Source: Astropecten irregularis
Taxonomy: Eukaryota; Echinodermata; Asteroidea; Paxillosida; Astropectinidae
Assembly: GCA_963971285.1 (NCBI GenBank)
Contig: OZ020249.1
Coordinates: 9,598,256-9,662,255, forward strand
Length of the DNA stretch: 64,000 nucleotides
Direction: 5' to 3'
Positions 30,163 through 41,200 of this stretch are shown here, piece by piece (the first letter of the stretch is position 1; every line of letters begins with the position of its first letter). The position numbers and the translations under genes are program-made. The notes beneath the pieces were generated by a model, which worked only from the letters and a program-made list of their open reading frames with translations, did not search any database and was not told where the DNA came from.

Positions 30163-30411
30163 GGGGCCTTTCTTAAAGCTCGGCTCTTGCTCAGACTCCG
30201 GCTCCGTCTCCATTTCGTGAATCTATTTAAAAACTACGGGTATCGAAATGGAGACTTTTGGCTTCAGTTCGGAAGTAGATTCCATGGTTTGAAAAAGAAA
30301 ACAGAGCTCTAGATTTTAGCTTCACCAGAAAAGCCACAACCTATATTTTCAGCATATAAATTACAGAGACGAAGCCGGCCGGAGCCTGAGCCGAGCTTTG
30401 AGAAAGGCCCC
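30163..30411. mobile_element. MITE with GGGGCCTTTCT ends, copy B of the same group
   Basis: The left end GGGGCCTTTCTTAAAGCTCG and the right end CGAGCTTTGAGAAAGGCCCC are inverted repeats. The centre matches the 29881 copy (TGGTTTGAAAAAGAAAACAG). Non-coding. Confidence 0.7.
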
Positions 30412-30611
30412 AGGATCGATAAAAACAGGACAACTTCATTGTTCTGTCTCAGCATAAAAGCTATTATACGTCTCATAAAATTCATACTAGAACTTTTCTT
30501 GTGAAAACTTCCCTCTGAAATGCTGCCATCCGGAAGTGCATAATTTTGAGACCCGTAAAATTGCACCAGCTTATTTTTCGTTGCAGCAATCAAATATAGT
30601 AAAGGCATAAG

Positions 30612-30939
30612 GGGGCCGTCCATAAAGTACGTACGCACGAAGGTTGTTACCGCTGCGTACGCCATGCGTACAGGGGGTAGGGGGGGATTTAGGCCACTGC
30701 GTACCATATGCAAACGAAAAATTTGCATAGCCATATCGCACAAAAAGAGAGGTAAAAAACAAAAAAAAAGCACAAGGATTGTTTTGTTTTTTCTGTAAAT
30801 GTATAAAAATCTGTTATACTTTAATCATTCATTTCAGAATCTGAAAGTGACGTCCCAATAACGGTATCGGCCCGGATTACTGTGACATATCTAAATGATG
30901 CTAAAGCAAGGTACCACGAAAAGTACTTTATGGACGGCC
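30612..30939. mobile_element. MITE with GGGCCGTCCATAAAGTA ends, copy 1
   Basis: The left end GGGGCCGTCCATAAAGTACG is answered by AAAGTACTTTATGGACGGCC at the right. The internal TGACGTCCCAATAACGGTAT is found inverted in the copy at 48533-48975. Non-coding. Confidence 0.75.
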
Positions 30940-31299
30940 TCTTATATAGGAACTCGCATACAGAGTTCCATATAAAAGCACACACCTTCTTTTCTTGTAT
31001 TTAAAATGAGAACACAAGTTTCGATATCATTTTTTCGAGGTCCAATTAGAAAAGTAGATGATTGAAATAAATTGGCACAATAATTGTGGAACTATGAACC
31101 TTAATTCACTGTGATTAAAAAATCAGATTCAAAAGAAACTACATTTGTGTATCCATTCTCACTTTTGAGCTCAAGACTTGTTCCAAATTTTTCCAATTTC
31201 TCCTTCAACTGAATTTATTGCCAAATGCATCCTGCATAATTAATTTTTCTTTTAAATATGTACATTTATAGGCCCTGTATACAAATGGCATTACAATCT

Positions 31300-31634
31300 T
31301 TAAAGGTGGTATCATACTTTGGTAAGAAACCGAAACAGACATTTTCACAGATTTACGTATAACGTACAGACGTACAATTTTTCTGCATGAAATGCTGTAT
31401 TTATCCAGAAATTAGTAAAACAACGACCGGAAATCTTTTTGATCTTTTAAAAGATCAAAAATAAAAGAGAAAATACTTAACAAATACTGTGGCAGGTTTT
31501 CACTGTTTTCTCAAAAGGTGGGTACCGCATGGGACTGAAATTTTCACAGATGACTGTTACTGTATCTGTCTTGATATTTTTGCCCATGAATTTGCATTTC
31601 TTTGACAAAAAGCAAGGTATGATATTACCTTTAA
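31300..31634. mobile_element. TTAA-type MITE (family T1)
   Basis: The left end is TTAAAGGTGGTATCATACTT. The right end has the inverse repeat followed by TTAA. The inner TTTTAAAAGATCAAAAATAA block is present. The adjacent T2 element begins four bases further on. Confidence 0.85.
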
Positions 31635-31637
31635 AAG

Positions 31638-31989
31638 TTAAGGTACAGTACAGGATTGGTAACAAACCAACACAGAAATGTTCACTGATTTATCTATAAC
31701 TTACACGGTATAAAGATGGACATAATAGAAACCCCCTGCTGCCTGAAATGTTATGTTTGTTTAGAAAAATGTACAAACATGTAATTTATGCCCCGGCGAC
31801 ATCAAAAACATTCTCGTTATGTTTTATAAACATTATGTTTTTATATGATGTTTTTTCGCTGTTTTCTTGGGACTCGGATGTCCGATTAAGCTCAAATTTC
31901 CACATGTTTATTATTCCATGTACATGTTGGATCAGACAAAGTGCGGGTGATGTTCTATGACCATTACCAATCATGTACTATACCTATAA
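31638..31989. mobile_element. TTAA-type MITE (family T2)
   Basis: TTAAGGTACAGTACAGGATT opens the element. ACCAATCATGTACTATACCT closes it. The inner CTCAAATTTCCACATGTTTA corresponds to the T2 copy at 54110. It is packed between two T1 copies. Confidence 0.75.
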
Positions 31990-32311
31990 AGGTAGTATCA
32001 TTATTTGGTAGCATACCGAAACAGAAATCTTCACAGATTTCAGGGTATAAAGATGGTGATGGTAGAAACATACCCCGTGAAAATTGTTCTGCCTGAAATG
32101 CTGTATTTATCCAGAAAAAGAGTCAAACCAGTGACCAAAATTATTTTTGAGCTTTTAAAGATCAAAAATAAAAGAGAAGGGACTTTGAAAATACTGTGGC
32201 CTTTTTTCACTATTTTCTCAAAAAGTGGGCATCGTATGGGACTGAAATTGTCATAGATGACTAATACTGTATCTTCCTTGGTATTTTTACCCATGAATCT
32301 GTATTTCAAGA
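31987..32311. mobile_element. TTAA-type MITE (family T1), right end lost
   Basis: It begins TAAAGGTAGTATCATTATTT and runs to CCCATGAATCTGTATTTC, where it is cut by the repeat starting at 32312. The missing right terminus indicates truncation by that insertion. Confidence 0.7.
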
Positions 32312-32480
32312 AAGATTTGAGGCTTTGCATGGTGACAATTGGTATGTGGATCGGTTTGCGGAAACACCATGTAATAATCGTTCGTACTTTCATACTTCTA
32401 TATCGTTCGCACTTCTCACAGTTAGGTCTCAACGTTTCGACTAGTCTGCTCTAGTCATCATCAGTCCTCAGTCCTCATAC
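32312..32480 (-). repeat. Dispersed repeat with hammerhead-like core (copy 1)
   Basis: It shares about 150 bp with 62547-62705, from AAGAAAGATTTGAGGCTTTG through CAACGTTTCGACTAG. The minus strand reads CTGATGA, then a stem GACTAG/CTAGTC with a 6-nt loop, then GAAAC. This is the order of the hammerhead ribozyme core, although one extra T lies before the stem. Similar motifs are known in Penelope-like retroelements. Confidence 0.5.
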
Positions 32481-32617
32481 AGTGAAATTATTCGAGATTG
32501 GAGTGTCGGGTGTCTAGTTTAAGCAGCCAGGGAAAGACATATTAATTTTCAATCATGACGATTGTAAATTGGTCTTTTCATACCTGAAAATCATTTATCG
32601 TATTAAATCGCGTACAC

Positions 32618-33029
32618 TTAAAGGTAGTATCATTCTTTGGTTTAAGACACCGAAACAGAAATGTTCACAGCGGATTTACGTATAACTCACAGGGTATGAA
32701 GAATTGAAGATGGTGGTGGTAGAAACATACCGTTAACATTTTTCCGCCTGAAATCAGTGAAATGGTGTATTTATTCTGACATTAGTAAAACAACGACCGA
32801 AAATCTTTTTGATCTTTTAAAAGATCAAAAATAAAAGAGAAAAGAAATACTGTGGCTGTTTTTCACTGTTTTCTCAAAAAGTGGGCACCGTATGGCAGTA
32901 TGGTACTGAAATTTCCACAGATAACTGCTACTGTACTTATCTGTCTTGATATTTTTGCCACGAACATGTATTTCTTTGATAAAAACCAATATATATGATA
33001 TAAAAACCAAAATGTGATATTACCTTTAA
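32618..33029. mobile_element. TTAA-type MITE (family T1)
   Basis: TTAAAGGTAGTATCATTCTT opens it and ATGTGATATTACCTTTAA closes it. There is a small internal duplication of the ATAAAAACCAA text near 32980-33010. Confidence 0.85.
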
Positions 33030-33350
33030 TTAGGCCTTCACAATACAGTTCAAATTTGTATTCAGCTACGGCGATGATCATTGGCGTTAAAAAAGCAAGA
33101 AAGGTCACAATACAATTTGAGAAATTAATTTTTTGGGCAATATGTTGCAATTTTGTCAATTTTTGGCCCACCAGAACTTCAAATTTCAAACTGTTTAGAC
33201 AATGCCATGTTTACAACCAAAATTATCCTTGTCCCCGCCAATTTATCAATAGGAAAGTACAAAAAAAAAACTCTGATTATCAAAAATTATCAATCGTCAC
33301 AGACCTATGGCACAATTTTGTTTAAATAAGTGAGCAAAAAAATGTATTAT
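33030..33350. other. Intergenic, no gene recognised
   Basis: AT-rich spacer with a plus-strand frame lacking any recognisable domain. No repeat family identified. Confidence 0.4.
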
Positions 33351-33359
33351 ATTTAGCAA

Positions 33360-33430
33360 AACCACCGGGTGTTGAACCCGGGATCTCCTGCATTGTAGTC
33401 CCGCGCATCTCCATTATGCCAATGGTACTT
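33360..33430 (-). repeat. tRNA-like sequence, left boundary of the dimeric array
   Basis: On the minus strand it reads TACCATTGGCATAATGGAGA, then GGAGATCCCGGGTTCAACAC. A-box-like and B-box elements are present and the T arm is plausible, but the acceptor stem does not close. tRNA-derived, not a functional tRNA. Confidence 0.5.
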
Positions 33431-34904
33431 CATGAAAACATAAGTGAATTTTTATATTTTTAAGTACTTTGTGACCTAATTGCGCTATGGTAAAATGCCG
33501 CCGTTACCTTTTAAAACGTGTTTTACGCTGATATTTAACATGAAATGTAATCAGTTCCCTTACTGAGTCTCATTTATTGTGTAATCTCCTTCAGAAAGGA
33601 ACTACAGGAGGAAAAAAACAGCATTTTTGTTGCTTGACGCTATTTAGTAGGGGTCACATGACTGACCACGAAAAAACGCAGATTTCTCCTTTTTTAACGC
33701 GATTTAGACGGAGTTTGCACATGAAACGTGATTAGTTACTCTACTGGGTCATATTTATTGTCTTATCTCCTCGAAAAATGCACTACAGAAGGAAAAAATG
33801 AGCATTTTTGGTACCAAACGACCAAAAATGGAATAGCGTGATTTATACTAGACAGCGTCAACTCTATGGCTCTTCGTACGCGGTCAGCTCAGATACGGCC
33901 CTCCGTCTACCGTAACGAACACGGTCAGACCATGAAAAATGCCGATTTTTCCTTTTTAAACGCGTTTTACAGGGTTATAGTATAAGAAACGCAATCTGTT
34001 TCCTTACTGGATCTAATTTATTGTGTTATCCCCTCCTAAAAAGCATTACAGGAGGAAAAAACAGCATTTTGGCGCATTTTTGGTGCTTGACGCTATTTAG
34101 TAGGGGTCACGTGATTGTCACATGACTGAACATGAAAAATCGCCGATTTCTCCTGTTTAAAAGCGTTTTAGACGGAGTTTGCACATTAAACGTGATTAGT
34201 TCCTCTACGGGGACTTATTTATTGTCTTATCTCCTCGAAAAATGCACTACAGACGGAAAAAATGAGCATTTTCGGTACCAAACGGCCAAAAATGAAATAG
34301 CGTGATTTATACTAAACAGCGTCAACTCTATGGCTCATATGGCCTGATTTACGGACCAGCCACACGGTGGTCATGAGTAGACCGGCCCCACGGCCAACCC
34401 TACGTACGCGGTCAGTCCATGAATAACTGCGAAGCCCAGTTTTCCTTTTTAAACGCGTTTTACACGGTTATAGTATAAGAAACGCAATCTGTACCCTTAA
34501 TGGATCTAATTTAATGTGTCATCCCCTTCTGAAAGGCATTACAGGAGGAAAAAACAGCGTATTTCGTTGTATGACGCCGTCTAGTAGGGGTCACGTGATT
34601 GTCACATGACTGACCATGGAAAAACGCAGATTTCTCCTTTTTAAACGCGTTTTAGACGGAGTTTGCACATTAAACGTGATTAGTTCCTGTGCGGGGTCTT
34701 ATTTATTGTCTTATCTCCTTGAAAAATGCACTACAGACGGAAAAAATTAGCATTTTCGGTACCAAACGACCAAAAATGAAATAGCGTGATTTATACTAAA
34801 CAGCGTCAACTCCATGGTTCACACGTCCCGCCAAACACTTCGTACGCGGTCGGACTAAAGCAATACATTATAAATATATGAATTCGTCTTTTAAATACGT
34901 AGTA

Positions 34905-34970
34905 CCATTGGCGTAGTGGTAATGGGCGGAACTATAGTGCGGGAGATCCCAGGTTCAATTCCGGTTTGAA
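34905..34970 (+). repeat. tRNA-like sequence, right boundary of the dimeric array
   Basis: The A-box-like TTGGCGTAGTGGTAATGGG and B box GGTTCAATTCC are spaced as in a tRNA. About 70 percent matches the inverted copy at 33360 by eye. No closing acceptor stem. Confidence 0.5.
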
Positions 34971-34975
34971 GGAAA

Positions 34976-35739
34976 CATTTTTTTTCTTTCTTTTTTTTTT
35001 TTTAGACCAATTTATAAGTCCAAACCGATATTTTAAATACATAATAATTTGCCAAAAATTGTTCAATTGGTACCATGGCGAAGTGGAAATGTGCTGGACT
35101 ATGTTTGGGTTTTTTAGACCAAGTTCAAACCAATACTTTGAATATTATGGACGAGAAAACTGAAAGTAAGAGAAATACAGGCGTCTCATTAGGTATCACT
35201 TTTTTACTTCAGTTTTCAGCTTAATATCACATTACTACTGCTCTTTTTAATTTATTCAAAGATACATGAGCATTGATAATCATTCAAAAAAATCACGTTT
35301 AAAAGATCTGCCATTCAAGGAATTTTGAGAGCATTTTTCAAGACCACAATGCCCAAACGAATCTTCGCAAAATTGTAAGCCCATAAATATTTACACACTA
35401 TGTACACTAATACTCGTGGGATGCATACGGTAAATCATTTCAAATTTAGCATTGCACATACTCCAAGGGTACAATAGTTTCACCCGTTTGTTTCTGCAAC
35501 TGTGGATTGACATACAGTATTTGATAATTGAGAGAAAAATGGACACTAAAAGAATTGATCTTTTTGATTTGTTTTCTTCCGAAAAATTCACAAAATTGCT
35601 GTTGAAATTCTGCACCGATATTGGTGCCGTTCATGTTTAGAAGAAAAATAAGTCCACAAACATGTACTCTTGCTATCGTACCCTTTTTTAGAACATTAAA
35701 GTTCAAGTGTGCCAATGTCCATGATGTAAACAGCATCTT
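34976..35739. other. Intergenic, no gene recognised
   Basis: AT-rich with an oligo-T run near 34978-35003. Open frames on both strands around 35390-35740 show no family resemblance and lack splice context. Confidence 0.4.
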
Positions 35740-36083
35740 TTAAAGGTAGTATCATACTTTGGTAGCATACCGAAACAGAAATCTCGACAGATTTACCTAT
35801 AACTTACAGGGTATCAAGATGGCGATTGTAAAAGAATACCGCTAAAATATTTCTGCCTCAAATGCTGTATTTATCCAAAAAAGAGTTCAACCCAATGACC
35901 AAAACCAGTTTTAATTTTTGGAAGATCAAATAATAACGGTGAAAAGATTAGCGTTGGCGTTTTTTCACTGTTTTCTCAAAAGGTGGGCACCGTATTGGAC
36001 TGGGAATTTCACAGATGACTGTTACTGTATCTTCCTTGACATTTTTGCCCATGAGTCTGCATTTCTTTGACAAAGACCAAATT
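35740..36083. mobile_element. TTAA-type MITE (family T1), right end lost
   Basis: It begins TTAAAGGTAGTATCATACTT and runs to TTTCTTTGACAAAGACCAAA without the terminal repeat. The middle is diverged, with AATAACGGTGAAAAG instead of the GATC palindrome. Confidence 0.8.
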
Positions 36084-36122
36084 TCCATTCACAAATGAGG
36101 ATTACAAATTTGTTGAAACATA

Positions 36123-36356
36123 GGGCATTTACGAAACGGAGGCTTAGGCTCCAGCTCTGACATCCGAACGCTGAAAATATAGGTTGTGGTTTGTCATTGA
36201 AGCCGAAACTCTGTTTTCCTTTTCAAACTAGAGAATCTACTTCAGAACCGCAGCCAAAAGCCTCTATTTTGTTACCAGTTCTTTCAGAATGGATTCACGA
36301 AATGGAGCCGGAGCCTGAGACGGAGTCTGATGAGCGTCCGTTTCGTCAACGCCCCC
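36123..36356. mobile_element. MITE with TTTACGAAACGG ends, copy C
   Basis: GGGCATTTACGAAACGGAGG opens it. GTCCGTTTCGTCAACGCCCC closes it. It shares CTGTTTTCCTTTTCAAAC and CTGAAAATATAGGTTGTGG (inverse) with the copies at 29881 and 30163. Confidence 0.7.
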
Positions 36357-36842
36357 AGAACCAAAATCTGACCTGTGACTTAAAAAAAAAAAAGTAGTTT
36401 CATCGTGATAGGATAAAAGCAGAATCGTAATAAATTTAGGGTATAGTCTAAAAGGAAACGTAACTTAATAACACAACTTAAATACACCGATACGATACAA
36501 TATGATACTAACTGATTTTGAGAAAGATCCTGTTAGGATCGAAACACGTCAGGCCCTCCTATCTTTAAGCATCTGATTTTAAGGCACATTCTTAGAACCC
36601 ATGGAAATAACTTATTGCGAGACAAGTTCGTCAGAAAATCTGGGAAGTTCTGGGCAACAATTAGCCGCAATCAAGAAGAAGTAAAAAACCTCACAAAAGG
36701 CAACTTCAGTTACAACTTGTTATTTTAAATATCTACCGGTGAAAAACTTGTTGAATATACACCACAAGTGGCCGTCAAAGTCAGCAAAATCGGTGACAAG
36801 ACAGAAAAGGTGTCCATGAGTGGGTTTCGTCGTGTGATCAAT
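36357..36842. repeat. Intergenic with a PLE-like short repeat near 36520-36570
   Basis: Mostly unrecognised sequence. AAGATCCTGTTAGGATCGAA followed by ACACGTCAGGCCCTCC is also present as two opposed copies near 62350-62450. It has a GATCCT/AGGATC stem followed by GAAAC. The rest shows no gene. Confidence 0.45.
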
Positions 36843-37218
36843 TTAAAGGGATGGTACCGAATTGGTAAGACAACATACACGTCATGATCACAGATTCACA
36901 TAAAACTTACACAGTATAATGGTGATGATAGGAGAAAACTTCCCATGAAATGTTTTTGTCTGAAATGCCACATTCGTTGAGAAATAAATGAAACTATTTT
37001 CCGATTGGAATAAATCGCTTCGAAGCGTTTTAATCATTCGTTGAAATGTGTACAGTCTTCTGTGCACGGGTTTTCACTATTTTCTTGTGACCCAGATGGC
37101 TGATTGACCTCAAACTTCTACAGGTTTGTCAGTTAAGGTATATGATGGATTACATAATGTGCTTTCACTGTCAGCAACGGTTTTGTCGGAAAACACCAGT
37201 TCTGTACCATCCCTTTAA
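36843..37218. mobile_element. TTAA-type MITE (family T3)
   Basis: The ends are TTAAAGGGATGGTACCGAAT and, inverted, TTAAAGGGATGGTACAGAAC. The inner text (TTTTCACTATTTTCTTGTGACCC) is a diverged relative of T2. Non-coding. Confidence 0.8.
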
Positions 37219-37693
37219 CATTTATGAAACAAATCCCAAACAACAAATAATTACAGATCTTCGGTACTTTTCTATCCTTTTTGTGTCATATTTCTATCAG
37301 AGGATTTATTTCACTTAAAAAAAAAATCTAAAAAATAAAACCCAGGCTAAATTGAATCGTTGAATGGATTATGAAACAGCTGGGGAGGTTTTAATAAAAA
37401 AAATAATAAGATTTCACCAATCAATCTAATAACTTAACAAGATTACCCAAATTATGAGCTTTCATGGGTCCTCCACTTATGAAAAAACCAAAACAATTTA
37501 GCAATTAAATCGTTAAATGTATCACCCAAAACTATTTTCGACTCAAAATCGGACAAAACTGAGGACTGTACATTTTCAAAACCTAAATAAAATAACGTAC
37601 GAGTAGATTTCTGATGCAAATAAAGGCGTAAAGGCCCCAGGTCATTGAAAAGTTGGAGGTTATGATGACAAAAATTGCTCTAAATCACACGGT
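37219..37693. other. Intergenic, no gene recognised
   Basis: AT-rich, no repeat family identified. It lies downstream of the YccV-like gene's stop on the minus strand, beyond the next MITE. Confidence 0.4.
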
Positions 37694-38060
37694 TTAAAGG
37701 TAGTATCATACTTTGGTATTAGAAACCAAACCAGAAATCTTCACAGATTTACAAATAACTTACAGGGTATGGGGATGGTGGTGATAGAAACATACTGTTA
37801 ACATTTTTCCACCTGAAATTGTGTATGTTTCCAGAAATTAGTAAAACAACGGTCGGAAATCTTTTCTATCTTTTAAAAGATAAAAAATAAAAGAGAAAAG
37901 ACTGAAGAAATATTGTGGGCGTTTTTCACTGTTTTCTCAAAAAGTGGGCACCGTATGGGACTACAATTTTCACAGATGACTATTACTGTATCTGTCTTGA
38001 TATTTTTGCCCACGAATCTGTATTTCTTTCATAAAAACCAAAGTATGATACTACCTTTAA
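37694..38060. mobile_element. TTAA-type MITE (family T1)
   Basis: Intact ends: TTAAAGGTAGTATCATACTT at the left, its complement plus TTAA at the right. It lies 136 bp beyond the stop codon of the minus-strand YccV-like gene, so it may fall in that gene's 3' UTR. Confidence 0.88.
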
Positions 38061-38196
38061 TAGCAGATGAGTATTTAGTCAGGGGACGTGGAGTTGCCAC
38101 TGTGGCTGTGCAATGAGATCAAGGCAGCGTATCAGACCTTCATCATATTCCGTGAGCCCATTTCATTGGTGAGTAGTAGAGACACTCGCTAGTACA

Positions 38197-38295
38197 TCAT
38201 TGGTCGTGAGGGTAAATCTTCTTCAACCACGGTCTGGCAAGATACCGCGTTCCGTCAAACTTCTCAAAATACTGATTCACGGCTGTGTGAATAAT
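38197..38295 (-). CDS. YccV-like gene, exon 6
   Basis: 33 codons including stop TGA, after a TATGCAG acceptor. Encodes IIHTAVNQYFEKFDGTRYLA then RPWLKKIYPHDQ. The aromatic and basic pattern matches the tail of this family. Confidence 0.85.
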   Translation of the reverse strand: MIHTAVNQYFEKFDGTRYLARPWLKKIYPHDQ

Positions 38296-41200
38296 CTGCA
38301 TAAAACAAATAAATAAATATACAAACAAATAATACAATAAAAGTAACAATATAATTCAAACAAAAGGCTGCAATGTAGCTGCTACAAAAAGAAGACAAAA
38401 ACAAGAATAACATGACAATGAATAAGTAAATGAGTTTTTTCACTATCATTGGACAACTGAACAATGAAATGAGACAAACTATGCCACTTCTGTCCATGAG
38501 CGAAGCATTTTACCATGATTTCTGTATGAGCCAGACTTAATTAGCTGTTCCGACATTATTCTTCTTCTGATCAGCTTAGATGAGGTATCATATGAAAGTT
38601 TATCAGCTAAGGATCATTCTGGCACTGAGTTGTAAACATTCTTAATTAATTAAGCAAGTTACAGCTCATTTGAATATTTAATTAGTCAATTTTGTGGCTA
38701 GCATATCTCTAAAAAGACAAATGATTCTTTTTGCAAAAGCTTAGTTAATACATCATGCAGATGTACTTGTGCATGCTGCCATTAAATTGGTCATGACATC
38801 ATCATGACATCATCAAAAGGCTGTTTTCTGTTTAAGGGAGCATATATTTCAAGAACCACAAGTGCCACGATAATGATTCTTGTTGTAAAAGCTTTGTTAG
38901 ATCCTGTAGATGTGCATGCTGCTGTGAAAGTGAATGTGATGTCATCATGACGTCATCAAAAAGGCTGAATTTTAATTCTATATAGTAAACAGTGTCTAAT
39001 CGTCATGAAACATGATAGGTGTGATTGCTGTGCTACTCCAAGAATGTTTCTGTGATGACTTCATTATGACTGAGAATCAAGAGCCTATAAAGCTGATTAA
39101 ATAAGGTCGGAACAGCTCCGCGTTCATCCACAAACACTGAAATGTCTAGTTGAATATTAGTGTGGTAACTGTAGTAGTTACTGTATTTGTAAAAATGATT
39201 ACATAATGCTGATGGCGAAGATACGGCGTTATCCATCACCAGAAGACGTACTGACCAAAAAGATATGAAATTTTTCTCATGAAAAATGCATGGATTTGCA
39301 ATGAGTATGAGAACTTCGCGAAATGAGGAGCAATATGGCGATATTGATCATGCAAATGAGACACAGATACACAGAATGGTTAAATAATTGTCATTTGACA
39401 AATTCCATTTCTTTACCATGTTTACCCTGGACATTGGGTGTGATGTGTTATCGTCTAATACATCTTTAATGGAATGCACTGTTTTCACTGGCTTTTGGGG
39501 TTTTGGTTTTAAAAGGAACTTTCTGAGACACTAGGGACACTATGAGACACTGTGGGCACCAAGGCAATGACCAGGGGCACCAAGACAATGACCAAGGGCT
39601 TCAAGGCAATGACCAGAGGCACCAAGGCAATGACCAGGGGCATCAAGGCAATGACCAGAGGCATCAAGACAATAACCAGGGGCATAAAGACAATGATCAG
39701 GGGCTCCAAGGCAATGACCAGGGGCATCAAGGCATTGACCAGGGGCACCAAGGCAATGATCAGGGGCTCCAAGGCAATGGGCATCAAGACAATGACAAGG
39801 GGCTCCAAGGCAATGACCAGGGGCATCAAGGCATTGACCAGGGGCACAAAGGCAATGACCAGGGGCAACAAGGCAATGACCAGAAGCTACAAGGCAATGA
39901 CCTGTGGCACAAAGGCAATGGCCAGGGGCACCAAGGCAATGACCAGAGGCACTGAGGCAATGACCATGACCAGGAGCACCAAGGCAATGACCAGGGCACC
40001 AAGGCATTGACCAGGGGCACCAAGGCAATGAGCAGGGGCACCAAGGCAATGACCATGCACTGTTTTCACTGGCTTTTTGGATTTTCACTAAGGAACTTTC
40101 TGAGACACCTGGACACTATGAGACACTGTGGGCACCAAGGCAATGACCCGGGGGATCCAAGCAAATGACCAGGGGCTCTAAGGAAATGACCAGTGGCATC
40201 AGGGCAATGACCATGCACTGTTTTCACTGGCTTTTTGGATTTTCACTAAGGAACTTTCTGAGACACCTGGACACTATGAGACACTGTGGGCACCAAGGCA
40301 ATGACCCGGGGGATCCAAGCAAATGACCAGGGGCTCTTAGGAAATGACCAGTGGCATCAGGGCAATGACCATGCACTGTTTTCACTGGCTTTTTGGATTT
40401 TCACTAAGGAACTTTCTGAGACACCTGGACACTATGAGACACTGTGGGCACCAAGGCAATGACCCGGGGGATCCAAGCAAATGACCAGGGGCTCTAAGGA
40501 AATGACCAGTGGCATCAAGGCAATGACCATGCACTGTTTTCACTGGCTTTTGGGGTTTTCACTAAGGAACTTTCTGAGACACTAGGGACACTATGAGACA
40601 CTGGGGGCACCAAGGCAATGACCAGGGGCTCCAAGCAAATGACCAGGGGCTCTAAGGAAATGACCAGGGGCATCAAGGCAATGACCAGGGACATCAAGGC
40701 AATGACCAGAAGCTACAAGGCAATGACAAGAGGCACCAAGGCAAATGTTTAGGTAGGGGCATATCCTCAAAACTATAATATGCCAATAATAATCATATTG
40801 TGTACTTTTTTACCTTTGTATTCCTGATAATTTCAATATTCTCTTGCGGTACGTAGGTCGTCTGAGGGTCCATCCGATCTCTCGTATCCACAAGTATAGA
40901 GTAGTTAGGCATATCCTTCCAATGCTGTAATGATGTGAACACAGACAGACAAACAAGACAAACCAACAAACATGAAACCAAATGAACAGCAATCATGCAG
41001 GTGCGGCATTCCAAAGTGGGCGGAGTCAATGGGAGAGGTGGGAGGGGAGGGCATGATAAGAGCCAGAAGATGGCGAGAATCGTGACAGCCATGTTGATGC
41101 CAAATTTAGGTCTCTCCACGTCACAGCTTTCTCTGCCTTGAAAAGTCGCATGATTTAGACAGTTTTAGGGAATGAAAGTCAACGAAAAGTCACCCAACAT

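Larger units (their letters stand above)
33351..34975. repeat. Dimeric ~470-bp tandem repeats bracketed by inverted tRNA-like ends
   Basis: Three tandem units (marker CAGCGTCAACTCTATGGCTC near 33853, 34317 and 34801; spacing 464 and 484 bp) fill 33500-34860. Each unit is a dimer of related ~230-bp halves, one with CGCGTTTTACA..AGGAGGAAAAAA and one with CGATTTAGACGG..ACTACAGA.GGAAAA. The array is flanked by tRNA-like sequences in opposite orientation: 33360-33430 (minus, B box GGTTCAACACC) and 34905-34970 (plus, B box GGTTCAATTCC), sharing GTACCATTGGC and GGAGATCCC. No coding frame. Confidence 0.75.

Noticed and set aside
39509-40088. Open frames of 120-182 residues made of 7-residue repeats on both strands
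   Set aside because: They are translations of the 21-bp minisatellite inside an intron of the YccV-like gene, open in several frames at once.
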